From: UBA4312 sp040266995
Lineage (GTDB): Bacteria; Bacillota_I; Bacilli_A; Erysipelotrichales; Erysipelotrichaceae
Length of the DNA stretch: 42,386 nucleotides
NCBI GenBank assembly: GCA_040266995.1
Contig: JAWRHV010000020.1
Location: forward strand, 1 to 42,386
Direction of reading: 5' to 3'
Shown here: piece by piece, positions 8,749 through 16,401 of the stretch
How the letters are laid out: every line of letters starts with the position of its first letter
How positions within the stretch are numbered: position 1 is the first letter of the stretch
The notes under the pieces: generated by a model
Database searches by the model: none
Told to the model about the DNA's origin: nothing
What the model saw: only the letters and a program-made list of their open reading frames with translations
Made by a program: the position numbers and the translations under genes

Positions 8749-9411
8749 TTACTTTTTCAATTTGTGTATGTCCGGTTTGATCTTTTTATAAAGATCAGAG
8801 CCGGCTTCCATACCGAAGCTTTTGACTAAATCATTATGGATCTCTCGTAAATCATTCAAATTTTCTGTCAAGAGAATTTTAGTCACCTTATTAGCATCCT
8901 CTTTGGATTCAACATGATGATTGACGATAGATTCTACCATGCCCTGCCGGACCGATGGTTTCTTGGATTTAGGTTCTGCCTGCACAGCAGGCGGATGTTT
9001 TACATTTCTTTGTTTAGATACCGATGGTGCTTTGGTTTCCACCGGTTTTTCTTCTGCTTTTGTCTTCTGACTGAGAAGCTGATCCACAGATACTCGAGAT
9101 ACATGTATCTCACGCGCAGACCAGAATCGGATTACAGCATCATATCCGTTATCGTTTGAGAAAATGACATATCGTGTTTTCGGCGCTGATTTCAAAAGAA
9201 ATCCCAGATAACTGACGAGTTGGAAATCCAACGCATTCCGACCGGTATGACAAGCGATCATCTCAAAGGATCCGGTATATCTGCATATGTATTCCAGATC
9301 CGGATAAGATACATAAGGGGAATTATCTGTATAGAATAAAAGTATGCGATCATACTTTGTGCTTTTTTCCAATAGCTCTTTCCAGTGGGTCCCCACATTT
9401 TCCGTATCCAC
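8749..9411 (-). CDS. PIN/NYN-like domain protein of unknown role
   Basis: A 220-residue protein counted from the GTG at 9411. The N-terminal 115 residues look like a PIN-type nuclease fold: acidic VDTENVG at the start, NALDFQLVSYLGFLL in the middle and FSNDNGYDAVIRFW later, giving the spaced Asp residues of such folds. A Lys/Pro-rich linker (about 120-160) leads to a helical C-terminal domain. RNA or DNA cleavage is an inference. The GTG has no ribosome binding site. A good AAAGGAGGG lies further up, 6 bases before an in-frame ACG at 9435, so the true protein probably begins eight codons earlier (TPTRTVFLVDTENVG). Confidence 0.7.
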   Translation of the reverse strand: MDTENVGTHWKELLEKSTKYDRILLFYTDNSPYVSYPDLEYICRYTGSFEMIACHTGRNALDFQLVSYLGFLLKSAPKTRYVIFSNDNGYDAVIRFWSAREIHVSRVSVDQLLSQKTKAEEKPVETKAPSVSKQRNVKHPPAVQAEPKSKKPSVRQGMVESIVNHHVESKEDANKVTKILLTENLNDLREIHNDLVKSFGMEAGSDLYKKIKPDIHKLKK

Positions 9412-9467
9412 TAAAAAAACAGTTCTTGTTGGCGTAAATAACCCTCCTTTATGACACCAGCTCTTCT

Positions 9468-9497
9468 ATTATATAGGTTCATTGATAAATTTGACAA
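9468..9497 (-). promoter_or_regulatory. Promoter of the PIN-like gene
   Basis: TTGTCA (9492-9497), an 18-base spacer and TATAAT (9468-9473) would start RNA near 9461. The Shine-Dalgarno AAAGGAGGG then lies in a short leader. Confidence 0.7.
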
Positions 9498-9500
9498 GTA

Positions 9501-11048
9501 TCAGAATAAAGGCGCCATCAAACGGAGAAGCGCATTCCATGTACGCAGAAGCATCGGCACATCGCCTTCGTACTGTTTGGTGACCTCCTGCGATTGATCG
9601 AACATCTTCATAAAATCCTCATGGATGTCATGGATTGCTTTGACATCATAGAGGAAGACCCCGTTTTCAAAGTTCAGATACAACGAACGGTAATCCAGAT
9701 TGATTGTTCCGATTACGGCTGTTTCTCCATCCGATATACACATTTTCGCATGACTGAATCCCGGCGTATATTCAAAGATCCGCACACCGCGATTGACCAA
9801 AACGCGGTAATTGGAACGAGTAATACGATAGGTCATCTTTTTATCCGGTATGCCGGGCGTAATGATGCGAACATCCACGCCACGTTTGCATGCCAGGGTC
9901 ATGGCCCGGATCATTTCGTCGGTGATAATGAGATACGGTGTGACAAAATAAACATACTTTTTGGCATTGTTCAAAATATTCATATATACATTTTCCCCCA
10001 GATATTCTTCATCCAGAGGGGAATCTGCATACGGCTGCACATAGCCGCGGGCAGCGACCGGTTTGGCCTGTAAGTACTTTGTGATATCGTGATCGGAATA
10101 TTCCAGTACATTCCACATTTCCAAAAAGATCAATGTCATACTGTTGACCGCAAGCCCGTGCATCTGGATCCCCGTATCCTTCCAATAACCGTACGGATGG
10201 GTCATATTAAAGTATTCATCTGCCAGGTTGTATCCGCCGGTAAACGCAATTTCTCCGTCGATGACCATGATCTTGCGATGATCGCGGTTGTTCATAAACA
10301 TCCGGATCCAAGGACGGATGGGATTAAAGATACGGCATTGGATTCCGTTTGCCTCCATCTGTTTTTTAAACTGTTTATTTAAAAAGAAGGCACTGCCAAT
10401 ATCATCATAGGCAATACGCACTTCCACCCCTTCTTTAGCTTTCTGCACCAGGATGTCCTTCATCTGCTGAAAACTGCCGCCATCTTCAATCGCATGATAT
10501 TCCATGAAGATAAACTGTTTGGCCTTCTTCAAAGCTTCCAGCTGAGCCAGAAAGCCCTCATAGGCTGTACTGTAATATGTGATGTCCGTCTGTTCATAGA
10601 TAGGATAGTTTCCCGAATGGCGGATCAGGTGCGCCTGGTTATAGATTGCCAGATCCTCATATTTCAGATCCTGCAACACCAATGGATCCTGCCGGAAATA
10701 CATGTCCAGCATACTGTCGATCTTCTGGTAAACCTTTCGGATCGGATTGGTCAAACTGGTCCGTCCCATCATAAAATACAGAATCAGACCAACAATCGGA
10801 AAAATCAGGATCAGGACCATCCAAGGGACATTGATAGACATATTTTTATCCCGGCCATAGATCCACAACGCAACAAAAACGGCCAGCACACTGACAATGC
10901 GGCTGACATCCTGCGATAAAATTCGAAAAGCACCCAAAAAGTTCATGATCCAAAAGAGTTGCACCAGGATCGCAATACCGGTCAGAAACACCCGAAGGGC
11001 ACTGTTCTTTACGGATGATTTTTTCTCAACAGGCATCTTTTTCATCAT
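9501..11048 (-). CDS. cls: Cardiolipin synthase
   Basis: A 515-residue phospholipase D-superfamily membrane enzyme that condenses two phosphatidylglycerols into cardiolipin. Two N-terminal hydrophobic segments (about residues 18-40 and 75-95) anchor it. Two HKD motifs follow: NNRDHRKIMVIDGEIAFTGG around residue 240 and GFSHAKMCISDGETAVIGT around residue 415. Length and architecture match bacterial Cls. The start, MMKKM, has a weak AGTAGG site; either of the first two ATGs is possible. No operon partner is visible. Confidence 0.93.
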   Translation of the reverse strand: MMKKMPVEKKSSVKNSALRVFLTGIAILVQLFWIMNFLGAFRILSQDVSRIVSVLAVFVALWIYGRDKNMSINVPWMVLILIFPIVGLILYFMMGRTSLTNPIRKVYQKIDSMLDMYFRQDPLVLQDLKYEDLAIYNQAHLIRHSGNYPIYEQTDITYYSTAYEGFLAQLEALKKAKQFIFMEYHAIEDGGSFQQMKDILVQKAKEGVEVRIAYDDIGSAFFLNKQFKKQMEANGIQCRIFNPIRPWIRMFMNNRDHRKIMVIDGEIAFTGGYNLADEYFNMTHPYGYWKDTGIQMHGLAVNSMTLIFLEMWNVLEYSDHDITKYLQAKPVAARGYVQPYADSPLDEEYLGENVYMNILNNAKKYVYFVTPYLIITDEMIRAMTLACKRGVDVRIITPGIPDKKMTYRITRSNYRVLVNRGVRIFEYTPGFSHAKMCISDGETAVIGTINLDYRSLYLNFENGVFLYDVKAIHDIHEDFMKMFDQSQEVTKQYEGDVPMLLRTWNALLRLMAPLF

Positions 11049-11112
11049 ATAAACCTACTAACAAGTTCATTTAACCATTTTCTGTTATTGAATACAAGTT
11101 TAACAATACTAA

Positions 11113-11137
11113 CTAAAAAAAGCGGTCCACCCGCTTA
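11113..11137 (-). terminator. Terminator of the small export protein gene
   Basis: Hairpin AAGCGG-GTGGA-CCGCTT is followed by T's on the minus strand. The stem begins within the stop codon of the gene ending at 11135. Confidence 0.85.
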
Positions 11138-11629
11138 AATCATACTCAATAATCCATAGGATAACGAAGAAACGATAAAAGTAGCTAAAAAGATTCCAAT
11201 CAGAATCGCCAAAGACGCTTTCTTCAAATCCATTTCCAATAATGAAGCAATCAAGGAACCTGTCCATGCGCCTGTACCCGGCAAAGGAATTCCCACAAAC
11301 AACAAAAGACCGAGAAATTCCTTTTCCTGCACTTTATCACTTTTATTCATGGCTCTTTGTTCCAGGTTTTCCACTATTTTCCGAGACCAGGAAAATCGCT
11401 TCAGCCAATGAAAGATCTTTTGAATAAAAAGAAGAATAAACGGAATCGGAATAATATTACCGATTATACAGATGGGAATTGCCTGTCGAATGTCCACCTG
11501 TAACAAGCTGGCCATAACCAGACCTCCCCGACATTCCAAAATCGGTATCATCGATACAATAAAAATCAAAGCCTTTGCGGATATATATTTTCCAAGTGTG
11601 GCTGCAAACCAACTGACAATTGTTTCCAT
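11135..11629 (-). CDS. Small multidrug-export-type membrane protein (COG2426-like)
   Basis: A 164-residue integral membrane protein resembling the 'small multi-drug export' family. It shows SMIPILECRGGLVMAS with a conserved Glu-Cys-Arg in the first half and LFVGIPLPGTGAWTGSLIASLL in the second half, a re-entrant-loop type pattern. I chose the ATG at 11629 (METIVSWFAATLGKY) because GGAGGTTTC stands right before it; the open frame runs to 11773 without another good site. Transport function and substrate are unproven for this family. It is divergent from the GNAT gene. Confidence 0.82.
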   Translation of the reverse strand: METIVSWFAATLGKYISAKALIFIVSMIPILECRGGLVMASLLQVDIRQAIPICIIGNIIPIPFILLFIQKIFHWLKRFSWSRKIVENLEQRAMNKSDKVQEKEFLGLLLFVGIPLPGTGAWTGSLIASLLEMDLKKASLAILIGIFLATFIVSSLSYGLLSMI

Positions 11630-11672
11630 AAAGAAACCTCCAATGTCTGTATGATACTTAATCCGGTATCGC

Positions 11673-11701
11673 TTGTCAAATAAGAATCCGTTCCTTATAA
11701 T
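11673..11701 (+). promoter_or_regulatory. Promoter of the GNAT gene
   Basis: TTGTCA (11673-11678), a 17-base spacer and a perfect TATAAT (11696-11701). Only 6 bases separate the -10 from the ATG at 11708, so the transcript is probably leaderless. Confidence 0.8.
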
Positions 11702-11707
11702 GCAGGT

Positions 11708-12229
11708 ATGCACGCTGAAAAAATCACACCGGAACATAAGGATTTTCATACCATAAAAATGCTCTATATGCACTCATTTCCCGAAGAAGAGCTTCTTCCC
11801 TACGAATTCCTGTATCAAAACGAATCTTCCCTGTACGGCTTTTATGACCATGGGTTCTGTGGATTTGCCAGCTTCATTCGGTATGAGGATCTGTTGAACA
11901 TTACATTCTTTGCGGTAGCAGGAACCAGACGTCATCAAGGTTATGGATCCCGTATCCTACAAATCATCCATAACCATTTTCCACATCATCGCATCACCGT
12001 CGATATCGAGTCCCCTCTGGTCCCTTCAGAAAATACGAGCCAACGTCAACAAAGACTGCAGTTCTATCTGCACAACGGTTTCAAGGTCAGTGAAGTCCGC
12101 TATATATTTAATCATGTCACCTATGATGTACTTGTCCTTGGTGATGCCTTTACCTATGAAGATTATGATGCTTTCTGGCATCACTTCTACCCATCCTATC
12201 ACCGGGTATCTCCGCAGATATTTAAATGA
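11708..12229 (+). CDS. GNAT-family N-acetyltransferase
   Basis: A 173-residue GCN5-related acetyltransferase. The acetyl-CoA pyrophosphate-binding motif is RRHQGYGSRIL around residue 80, followed by a beta strand (ITVDIESPL) and a helix-strand end (RLQFYLHNGFKVSE), the order expected for motifs A and B. The acceptor substrate is not known. There is no Shine-Dalgarno sequence, and the promoter's -10 ends 6 bases before the ATG, suggesting a leaderless mRNA. The C-terminal 40 residues are rich in aromatic residues and His. Confidence 0.85.
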   Translation: MHAEKITPEHKDFHTIKMLYMHSFPEEELLPYEFLYQNESSLYGFYDHGFCGFASFIRYEDLLNITFFAVAGTRRHQGYGSRILQIIHNHFPHHRITVDIESPLVPSENTSQRQQRLQFYLHNGFKVSEVRYIFNHVTYDVLVLGDAFTYEDYDAFWHHFYPSYHRVSPQIFK

Positions 12230-12265
12230 AGTGTTGTTTTATAACGTCTATCCTTTTTAACACTA

Positions 12266-12292
12266 CAAAAAAAGGCGTACCTTAGTACGCCT
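12266..12292 (-). terminator. Terminator of the ferritin-flavodoxin operon
   Basis: Perfect 8-bp stem AGGCGTAC/GTACGCCT with a four-base loop, followed by seven T's on the minus strand, just after the flavodoxin stop codon at 12295. Confidence 0.92.
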
Positions 12293-12294
12293 CG

Positions 12295-12687
12295 TTAAAG
12301 GAAGCTTTTGGCAAACACCCGAGCAGATTCCTTTTGCGCATTGACTTCTTTGCTTTTACAATAGAAAGTTCTCTTATCTACTTCTATCTGTTTTTCTTCC
12401 AGGCTCTTCCGAATCAGATCCAAAGCGTGTTTAGAAACCCATGAAGTTGAGAATACAACAGCTTTTCCTACCTGTTCTGCTGATAATGAATCCAGATATG
12501 CTTTCAGGTGTTTATCTAGACCATAGGCATATAAGGCTCCCCCAATAAATAAAACGTCCACTTTCTCTGTCAGAACTGCTTCCGGCTGATCAACAGACAC
12601 CGCTTCCACACCAGCACCATCGGCTAACGCTTGGGCAATCCCCATGGTATTGCCTGCGCGTGAATAAAAACGTACGGCTGCTTTCAT
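12295..12687 (-). CDS. Flavodoxin-like protein
   Basis: A 130-residue single-domain flavodoxin fold, slightly shorter than classical flavodoxins. The FMN phosphate-binding loop is RFYSRAGNTMGIAQAL at the N-terminus, and the aromatic-containing loop GGALYAYGLDKHL lies near residue 52. It starts 8 bases after the ferritin-like gene and shares its promoter and terminator. A reasonable inference is electron delivery for iron release or another redox task linked to iron storage. An NADPH-quinone reductase or protoporphyrinogen oxidase-like role is also possible for such short flavodoxins. Confidence 0.82.
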   Translation of the reverse strand: MKAAVRFYSRAGNTMGIAQALADGAGVEAVSVDQPEAVLTEKVDVLFIGGALYAYGLDKHLKAYLDSLSAEQVGKAVVFSTSWVSKHALDLIRKSLEEKQIEVDKRTFYCKSKEVNAQKESARVFAKSFL

Positions 12688-12695
12688 AAATCTCC

Positions 12696-13151
12696 TTATA
12701 ACTGTTTTGTCAGGTAGTTTTCTTTGCCAATCATATCAATCAGATCCAGCTGCTGCTGTGTCCAGTAAAGATCTTCGTATTCATCCGCCACGTATTCCTT
12801 GAAAAGATCATAAGTAACAACATCCATCTCGTTGTCTTTCATCATCTTCTCTACTAAGGCGATTCCATCCACTGAAATCTTTTCTTCCGATTTCAGATAA
12901 TCAATGATATCTGTATACAACGGCTGTCCTTTGATATCTTCCAATACAACTTTACCACCGAGGTCCATGATCCGATCAACATACTTTTCTACGAAATCTC
13001 TTTCTTCCGTTGCATGTTCTTCATATTTTTCAGCTAATTTTGTAAATCCCTGTGCGTTAAAGATCTTTGCCTGGAACGCATGTGCTATAGAGTTTCCCGA
13101 TAATCCTGTTACAATAGCCTGCATATCTTTTAATAATTTTTCGTTTTTCAT
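12696..13151 (-). CDS. Ferritin-like diiron protein (bacterioferritin-like)
   Basis: A 151-residue four-helix protein. Helix B carries KYEEHATEERDFVEKYVDRI, with the Glu and His spacing of ferroxidase ligands. Helix D carries EYVADEYEDLYWTQQQLDLI, a typical bacterioferritin-like C-terminal helix. The helix A ligand is less obvious (SIAHAFQAKIFNAQG), so the centre may be incomplete. It is the first gene of a two-gene unit with a flavodoxin-like protein, behind a strong promoter overlapped by a palindrome. GGAGG stands 9 bases before the ATG. Iron storage or peroxide/metal protection is inferred. Confidence 0.82.
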   Translation of the reverse strand: MKNEKLLKDMQAIVTGLSGNSIAHAFQAKIFNAQGFTKLAEKYEEHATEERDFVEKYVDRIMDLGGKVVLEDIKGQPLYTDIIDYLKSEEKISVDGIALVEKMMKDNEMDVVTYDLFKEYVADEYEDLYWTQQQLDLIDMIGKENYLTKQL

Positions 13152-13210
13152 TTGATTGTACCTCCTTTTATGTTTTGTTAAATTTAATTTTATACAATCT
13201 TTTTACATGC

Positions 13211-13241
13211 TTATAGTACACCTATAATTAGTTCATGTCAA
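13211..13241 (-). promoter_or_regulatory. Promoter and palindromic operator of the ferritin-flavodoxin operon
   Basis: TTGACA (13236-13241), a 17-base spacer and TACTAT (13213-13218). The -10 is covered by a perfect 6-5-6 palindrome, TTATAG-N5-CTATAA (13211-13227). It resembles a PerR/Fur-type box but its spacing is two bases longer than a PerR box, so the regulator is unknown. Confidence 0.7.
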
Positions 13242-13242
13242 C

Positions 13243-13275
13243 AAAAAAATAAACGGATTTTTAAATAATCCGTTT
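13243..13275 (-). terminator. Terminator of the ECF S-component gene
   Basis: A 9-bp stem AAACGGATT/AATCCGTTT with an A/T-only loop, then ATTTTTTT on the minus strand, right behind the gene ending at 13274. Confidence 0.85.
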
Positions 13276-13891
13276 ATTCTTCTTTTTTTATCACTTTGCG
13301 TAAAGCCATATATAACAGTATCGCAAAGATCGTTGATAGAATGGTGTTGACCAGTGTAGCAGTAGCTGACATCTTTACCAGAATATTTACAATTTTTGCA
13401 GGTTGTCCAAAGATGTACCGGTCCCGGAAATACCCCAGGAACGGATCGGTAAACACATTTAGAATAAGCCCGCTGGCTGCACTGATCCCGATAGGAAGGA
13501 TCCTGGAGTTCTCATCGACCTTGAACACTTTGTGCGCAAAAAATCCGCTGGTGATACCGATAATAAACTTCAGAATGAACGTTGTGATCGCATAACCTGG
13601 ATAGCCAGCCATGATATCGGCTAAAGCCAGTCCGATCGCACCAGCCAGGCCGCCTGATACGCCGTCCATCAACAAGGCAGTCAATACCGTAAATGTATTT
13701 CCTAAATGAAAGGATGCCCCGCTGGATCCATAGGGAATCCGAAAGAATTCATAGGCTACAAAGCTTAAAGCTGCCATAAGCCCGATCATAGAGATTTTAC
13801 GGACAGTAAATTTCGTATGCGATAAAACCACAAAAATCATAACCGTTCCAACGACCAACACAAACAATAACCACATTAATTCAATCGGCAT
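13274..13891 (-). CDS. ECF transporter S component (substrate-binding membrane subunit)
   Basis: A 205-residue protein with about six membrane segments. The pattern FRIPYGSSGASFHLGNTFTVL followed by GGLAGAIGLALADIMAGYP and FILKFIIGITSGFFAHKVF is typical of S components of energy-coupling factor vitamin importers. No EcfA, EcfA' or EcfT gene is near, so it should use a shared ECF module encoded elsewhere (group II type). The vitamin is unknown; no riboswitch is visible in the roughly 90-base upstream gap. I chose the second ATG (13891) because GAAGGG is too close to the first one at 13897. Confidence 0.85.
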   Translation of the reverse strand: MPIELMWLLFVLVVGTVMIFVVLSHTKFTVRKISMIGLMAALSFVAYEFFRIPYGSSGASFHLGNTFTVLTALLMDGVSGGLAGAIGLALADIMAGYPGYAITTFILKFIIGITSGFFAHKVFKVDENSRILPIGISAASGLILNVFTDPFLGYFRDRYIFGQPAKIVNILVKMSATATLVNTILSTIFAILLYMALRKVIKKEE

Positions 13892-13988
13892 ACACATTCC
13901 CTTCTTTCTCAGAAAGAATTATAGATAAAATCTGGCATTGTATATAGTCCCAGAACAGTTTTATTTTTTAAGGCCAGTTTAAATAACG

Positions 13989-14642
13989 CTAATACATGAA
14001 GTATAGGATCGCGATCATATGTGAAACCGATGCTAAAATAATGAACAAGTGCCATATAAAATGAAAATACCGTTTCTTGGGCTGGGTATAGAACACAGCA
14101 CCGATGGAATAAAAAATGCCTCCTAGTAAGATAAGACCCATAAAAGGCAAGGCCTCCTTCTGTAATAATTGAGGAACAAAGAAGATAGCCAGCCAGCCCA
14201 TAAGCATATAGATGCCCATGGATATTTTTGGATAACTTTTTTTCGCGATCGCTTTTAAAAGAATTGCTGCCAGAGCCATGCTCCATTCTATGGCCAGTAA
14301 AACCAGACCCCATTTATTGTTTAAAAAATTCAGACATACCGGTGTATATGTTCCGGCAATAGCCACCACAATCATAATATGATCCAGTTTTCTCATTACG
14401 TATTTGTAGGTAGTCCCATACTGTGATGTATGATACAAACAAGATGTCATAAACATAAAGAACATGCCAATCAGAAAAACAGATACCCCGATGGTATAAT
14501 TCCAACCACTGATCTGATAAGAACGAACAGTATAATAAGGAAGAGCCAGCAGAATTATGATTCCCATAACACCGTGCGATACAGAATTTGCCAGTTCTTC
14601 TCCAAAACTTAACCGATAAGGATTACGCATTGTTGCCTGCAT
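13989..14642 (-). CDS. Hemolysin III / PAQR-family membrane protein
   Basis: A 217-residue, seven-helix protein of the hemolysin III (YqfA, PAQR) family. Diagnostic residues are present: GEELANSVSHGVMG at the N-terminus, SCLYHTSQYG in the middle, LDHIMIVVAIAGTYTP, and a C-terminal FHFIWHLFIILASVSHMIAI that supplies the His ligands for zinc. Despite the name, the function is unsettled; a metal-dependent hydrolase or membrane-homeostasis role is suggested for the family. Excellent ribosome binding site GGAGGTGA before the ATG at 14642. Confidence 0.9.
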   Translation of the reverse strand: MQATMRNPYRLSFGEELANSVSHGVMGIIILLALPYYTVRSYQISGWNYTIGVSVFLIGMFFMFMTSCLYHTSQYGTTYKYVMRKLDHIMIVVAIAGTYTPVCLNFLNNKWGLVLLAIEWSMALAAILLKAIAKKSYPKISMGIYMLMGWLAIFFVPQLLQKEALPFMGLILLGGIFYSIGAVFYTQPKKRYFHFIWHLFIILASVSHMIAILYFMY

Positions 14643-14772
14643 TTACTCACCTCCTGCTAAAATTATAACATCATCTAGTTTTTATTACTATATGAAGAGG
14701 TTATTATTATGTGTTTTCTGTTATATAAAATCATGATATAGTATAGGTTAGTTATTATTAGGAGGGTTATAC

Positions 14773-15594
14773 ATGATTATTGCAGTAACTTATGATAATG
14801 GAAACGTATTCCAACATTTCGGGAAAACCGAGGCATTTAAACTATTCGAAGTAGAAGACGGAAAGATTCTTTCCAGTCAGGTAATATCTTCCAATGGAGC
14901 CGGCCATGGTGCCTTAGCCGGTGTATTATCGGATTATAAAGTGAATGTATTGATCTGCGGGGGATTAGGAAACGGAGCCTTGAACGCATTAAACGCACAG
15001 GGAATCGAAGTTTGTTCCGGTGCTTCCGGCGATGTGGATCAAGCTGTCGCTGACTATATCCATGGAGATCTTGTATCTCAGGGTTCCACCTGTGATCACC
15101 ATGATCACGACTGTGGAGAAGATCATGAATGTGGAGGACACTGTGGTGGTCCGCAGCTGACCATGGAAGGAAAAAATGCCGGAAAGAAAGTTCGTGTTCA
15201 CTACCGGGGAACACTCAATGACGGTACCCAGTTCGATTCTTCCTATGACCGGAATGAACCCCTGGAATTTGTATGTGCTACAGGGATGATGATTAAGGGC
15301 TTTGATGCAGCGGTTGTCGATATGGAACCGGGAGAAACCGTCAATGTCCATTTGATGCCGGAAGAAGCCTATGGACCAGCGGACCCGAAAAAAGTAATTT
15401 CGATTCCGTTTGCCCAGCTCCCGGGATCGGAAAAACTGGAAATCGGACAGCCGGTTATGCTGCAGGATATGTACGGACAATCATTCCGTGTCACTGTGAA
15501 AGATAAATCTGAAGATACAATTACCTTTGATATGAATCATGAAATGGCAGGTAAAGAACTAAACTTTGAAATTGAACTGCTGGAAGTACTATAA
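14773..15594 (+). CDS. Fusion of a NifX/NafY-like domain with a SlyD-type FKBP prolyl isomerase
   Basis: A 273-residue two-domain protein. Residues 1-100 match the dinitrogenase iron-molybdenum cofactor biosynthesis (NifX/NafY) fold, with VTYDNGNVFQHFGKTEAF and VLICGGLGNGALNAL. Residues 107-126 form a His/Cys/acid-rich linker (CDHHDHDCGEDHECGGHCGG) that should bind metal. Residues 130-273 are a SlyD-like FKBP: VRVHYRGTLNDGTQFDSS, MIKGFDAAVVDMEPGE, AYGPADPKKV and NHEMAGKELNFEIEL, including the inserted chaperone flap. Together it looks like a metal-linked folding factor. GGAGGG precedes the ATG and a hairpin follows the stop. Domain calls are firm; the joint function is inferred. Confidence 0.88.
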   Translation: MIIAVTYDNGNVFQHFGKTEAFKLFEVEDGKILSSQVISSNGAGHGALAGVLSDYKVNVLICGGLGNGALNALNAQGIEVCSGASGDVDQAVADYIHGDLVSQGSTCDHHDHDCGEDHECGGHCGGPQLTMEGKNAGKKVRVHYRGTLNDGTQFDSSYDRNEPLEFVCATGMMIKGFDAAVVDMEPGETVNVHLMPEEAYGPADPKKVISIPFAQLPGSEKLEIGQPVMLQDMYGQSFRVTVKDKSEDTITFDMNHEMAGKELNFEIELLEVL

Positions 15595-15619
15595 AAGGAT
15601 GGTCGAATCGACCATCCTT
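15595..15619. terminator. Bidirectional hairpin between convergent genes
   Basis: An 11-bp perfect stem AAGGATGGTCG/CGACCATCCTT with an AAT loop lies between the FKBP gene and the convergent gene ending at 15618. The T-tracts are short on both sides (TTTT on minus), so its strength is uncertain. Confidence 0.75.
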
Positions 15620-16250
15620 ATTCATCTTCTGTAAAATCGTTAATAACTTCCCCATCCATAAAGGAAACCAGAGAATTCTCCGTATTTTTCGGATTCAGAA
15701 TCACCAATCCGACCGTTTTGCCGGAACTCTCCGACATGATTTCAGATAAGTCACACATCTCTTCCTTTAAATCATCATAGGCAGCCTGATCGTACGAATT
15801 CAAATATCCTTCCTCAATTATTTCAGACATCAATCCGATAAACGCTTCTTCCAGATCCCCTTCCAGCTTAAACGAATAAACGATTTGATCAGCGTCCTGG
15901 CTGTAAATCTCCCATGTCCCCTGTCCTTCAAAATTCTCATTGAGAATATCGAGCATCTCATTCGCTGTCATATTTCCCTGGTTTGCATCATCGATATCCT
16001 CTTCTATTTTAAAGAAATCATCTTCCGATTCTTCCAGGACCAGATCCGGCACATCCATCTCTATCTGCTCGGTTTTTGTAATTTGGCGATAGGCCCATAT
16101 TCCAATCATTCCTAATTGAATCAGAATCGCAGCGATAATCGGTATCGCGATTATCCATTTTGGTGTCTTCTTTGGCTGTGGATGATCCGGAATGTTCGAC
16201 ACTTCCGATGTCTTTGGAATTTCCGGCATTTCAGGCAGTTTCGGTGGCAT
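15618..16250 (-). CDS. Membrane-anchored acidic protein, unknown function
   Basis: A 210-residue protein I do not recognise. Residues 1-30 are Pro-rich and cytoplasmic-looking (MPPKLPEMPEIPKTSEV). One hydrophobic segment (about 32-54, WIIAIPIIAAILIQLGMIGIW) anchors it. The remainder (about 60-210) is strongly acidic, with EESEDDFFKIEEDIDDA near the membrane and a small folded region likely beyond it (NFEGQGTWEIYSQDADQIVYSF). There is no signal-peptidase or lipoprotein site. It has its own ribosome binding site GGGAGGAAG and a TATAAT near 16296-16301. No neighbour suggests a role. Confidence 0.75.
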   Translation of the reverse strand: MPPKLPEMPEIPKTSEVSNIPDHPQPKKTPKWIIAIPIIAAILIQLGMIGIWAYRQITKTEQIEMDVPDLVLEESEDDFFKIEEDIDDANQGNMTANEMLDILNENFEGQGTWEIYSQDADQIVYSFKLEGDLEEAFIGLMSEIIEEGYLNSYDQAAYDDLKEEMCDLSEIMSESSGKTVGLVILNPKNTENSLVSFMDGEVINDFTEDE

Positions 16251-16340
16251 ATTCTTCCTCCCGTCTCTTCTATACAGTTATTTTAGCGTTTCTAAATTAT
16301 ACTATCAAGCCATCTGCCTTAACACATCCAATTCCTTTCT

Positions 16341-16381
16341 GAAAAAAACAAAAACTGTGGAATTTCAATCCACAGTTTTAT
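16341..16381 (-). terminator. Terminator of the nine-gene sugar-acid PTS operon
   Basis: Stem AAAACTGTGGA/TCCACAGTTTT is followed by TTGTTTTTTT on the minus strand, just after gnd. Confidence 0.88.
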
Positions 16382-16401
16382 GAAAACAGGACATGCTGCC
16401 T

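Noticed and set aside
13909..14313. Minus-strand ORF of 134 codons overlapping the hemolysin III gene
   Set aside because: It is in a different frame from the well-supported membrane protein and has no family features.
14837..15480. Antisense ORFs under the NifX-FKBP fusion
   Set aside because: His-rich translations arise only from the complement of the metal-linker codons.
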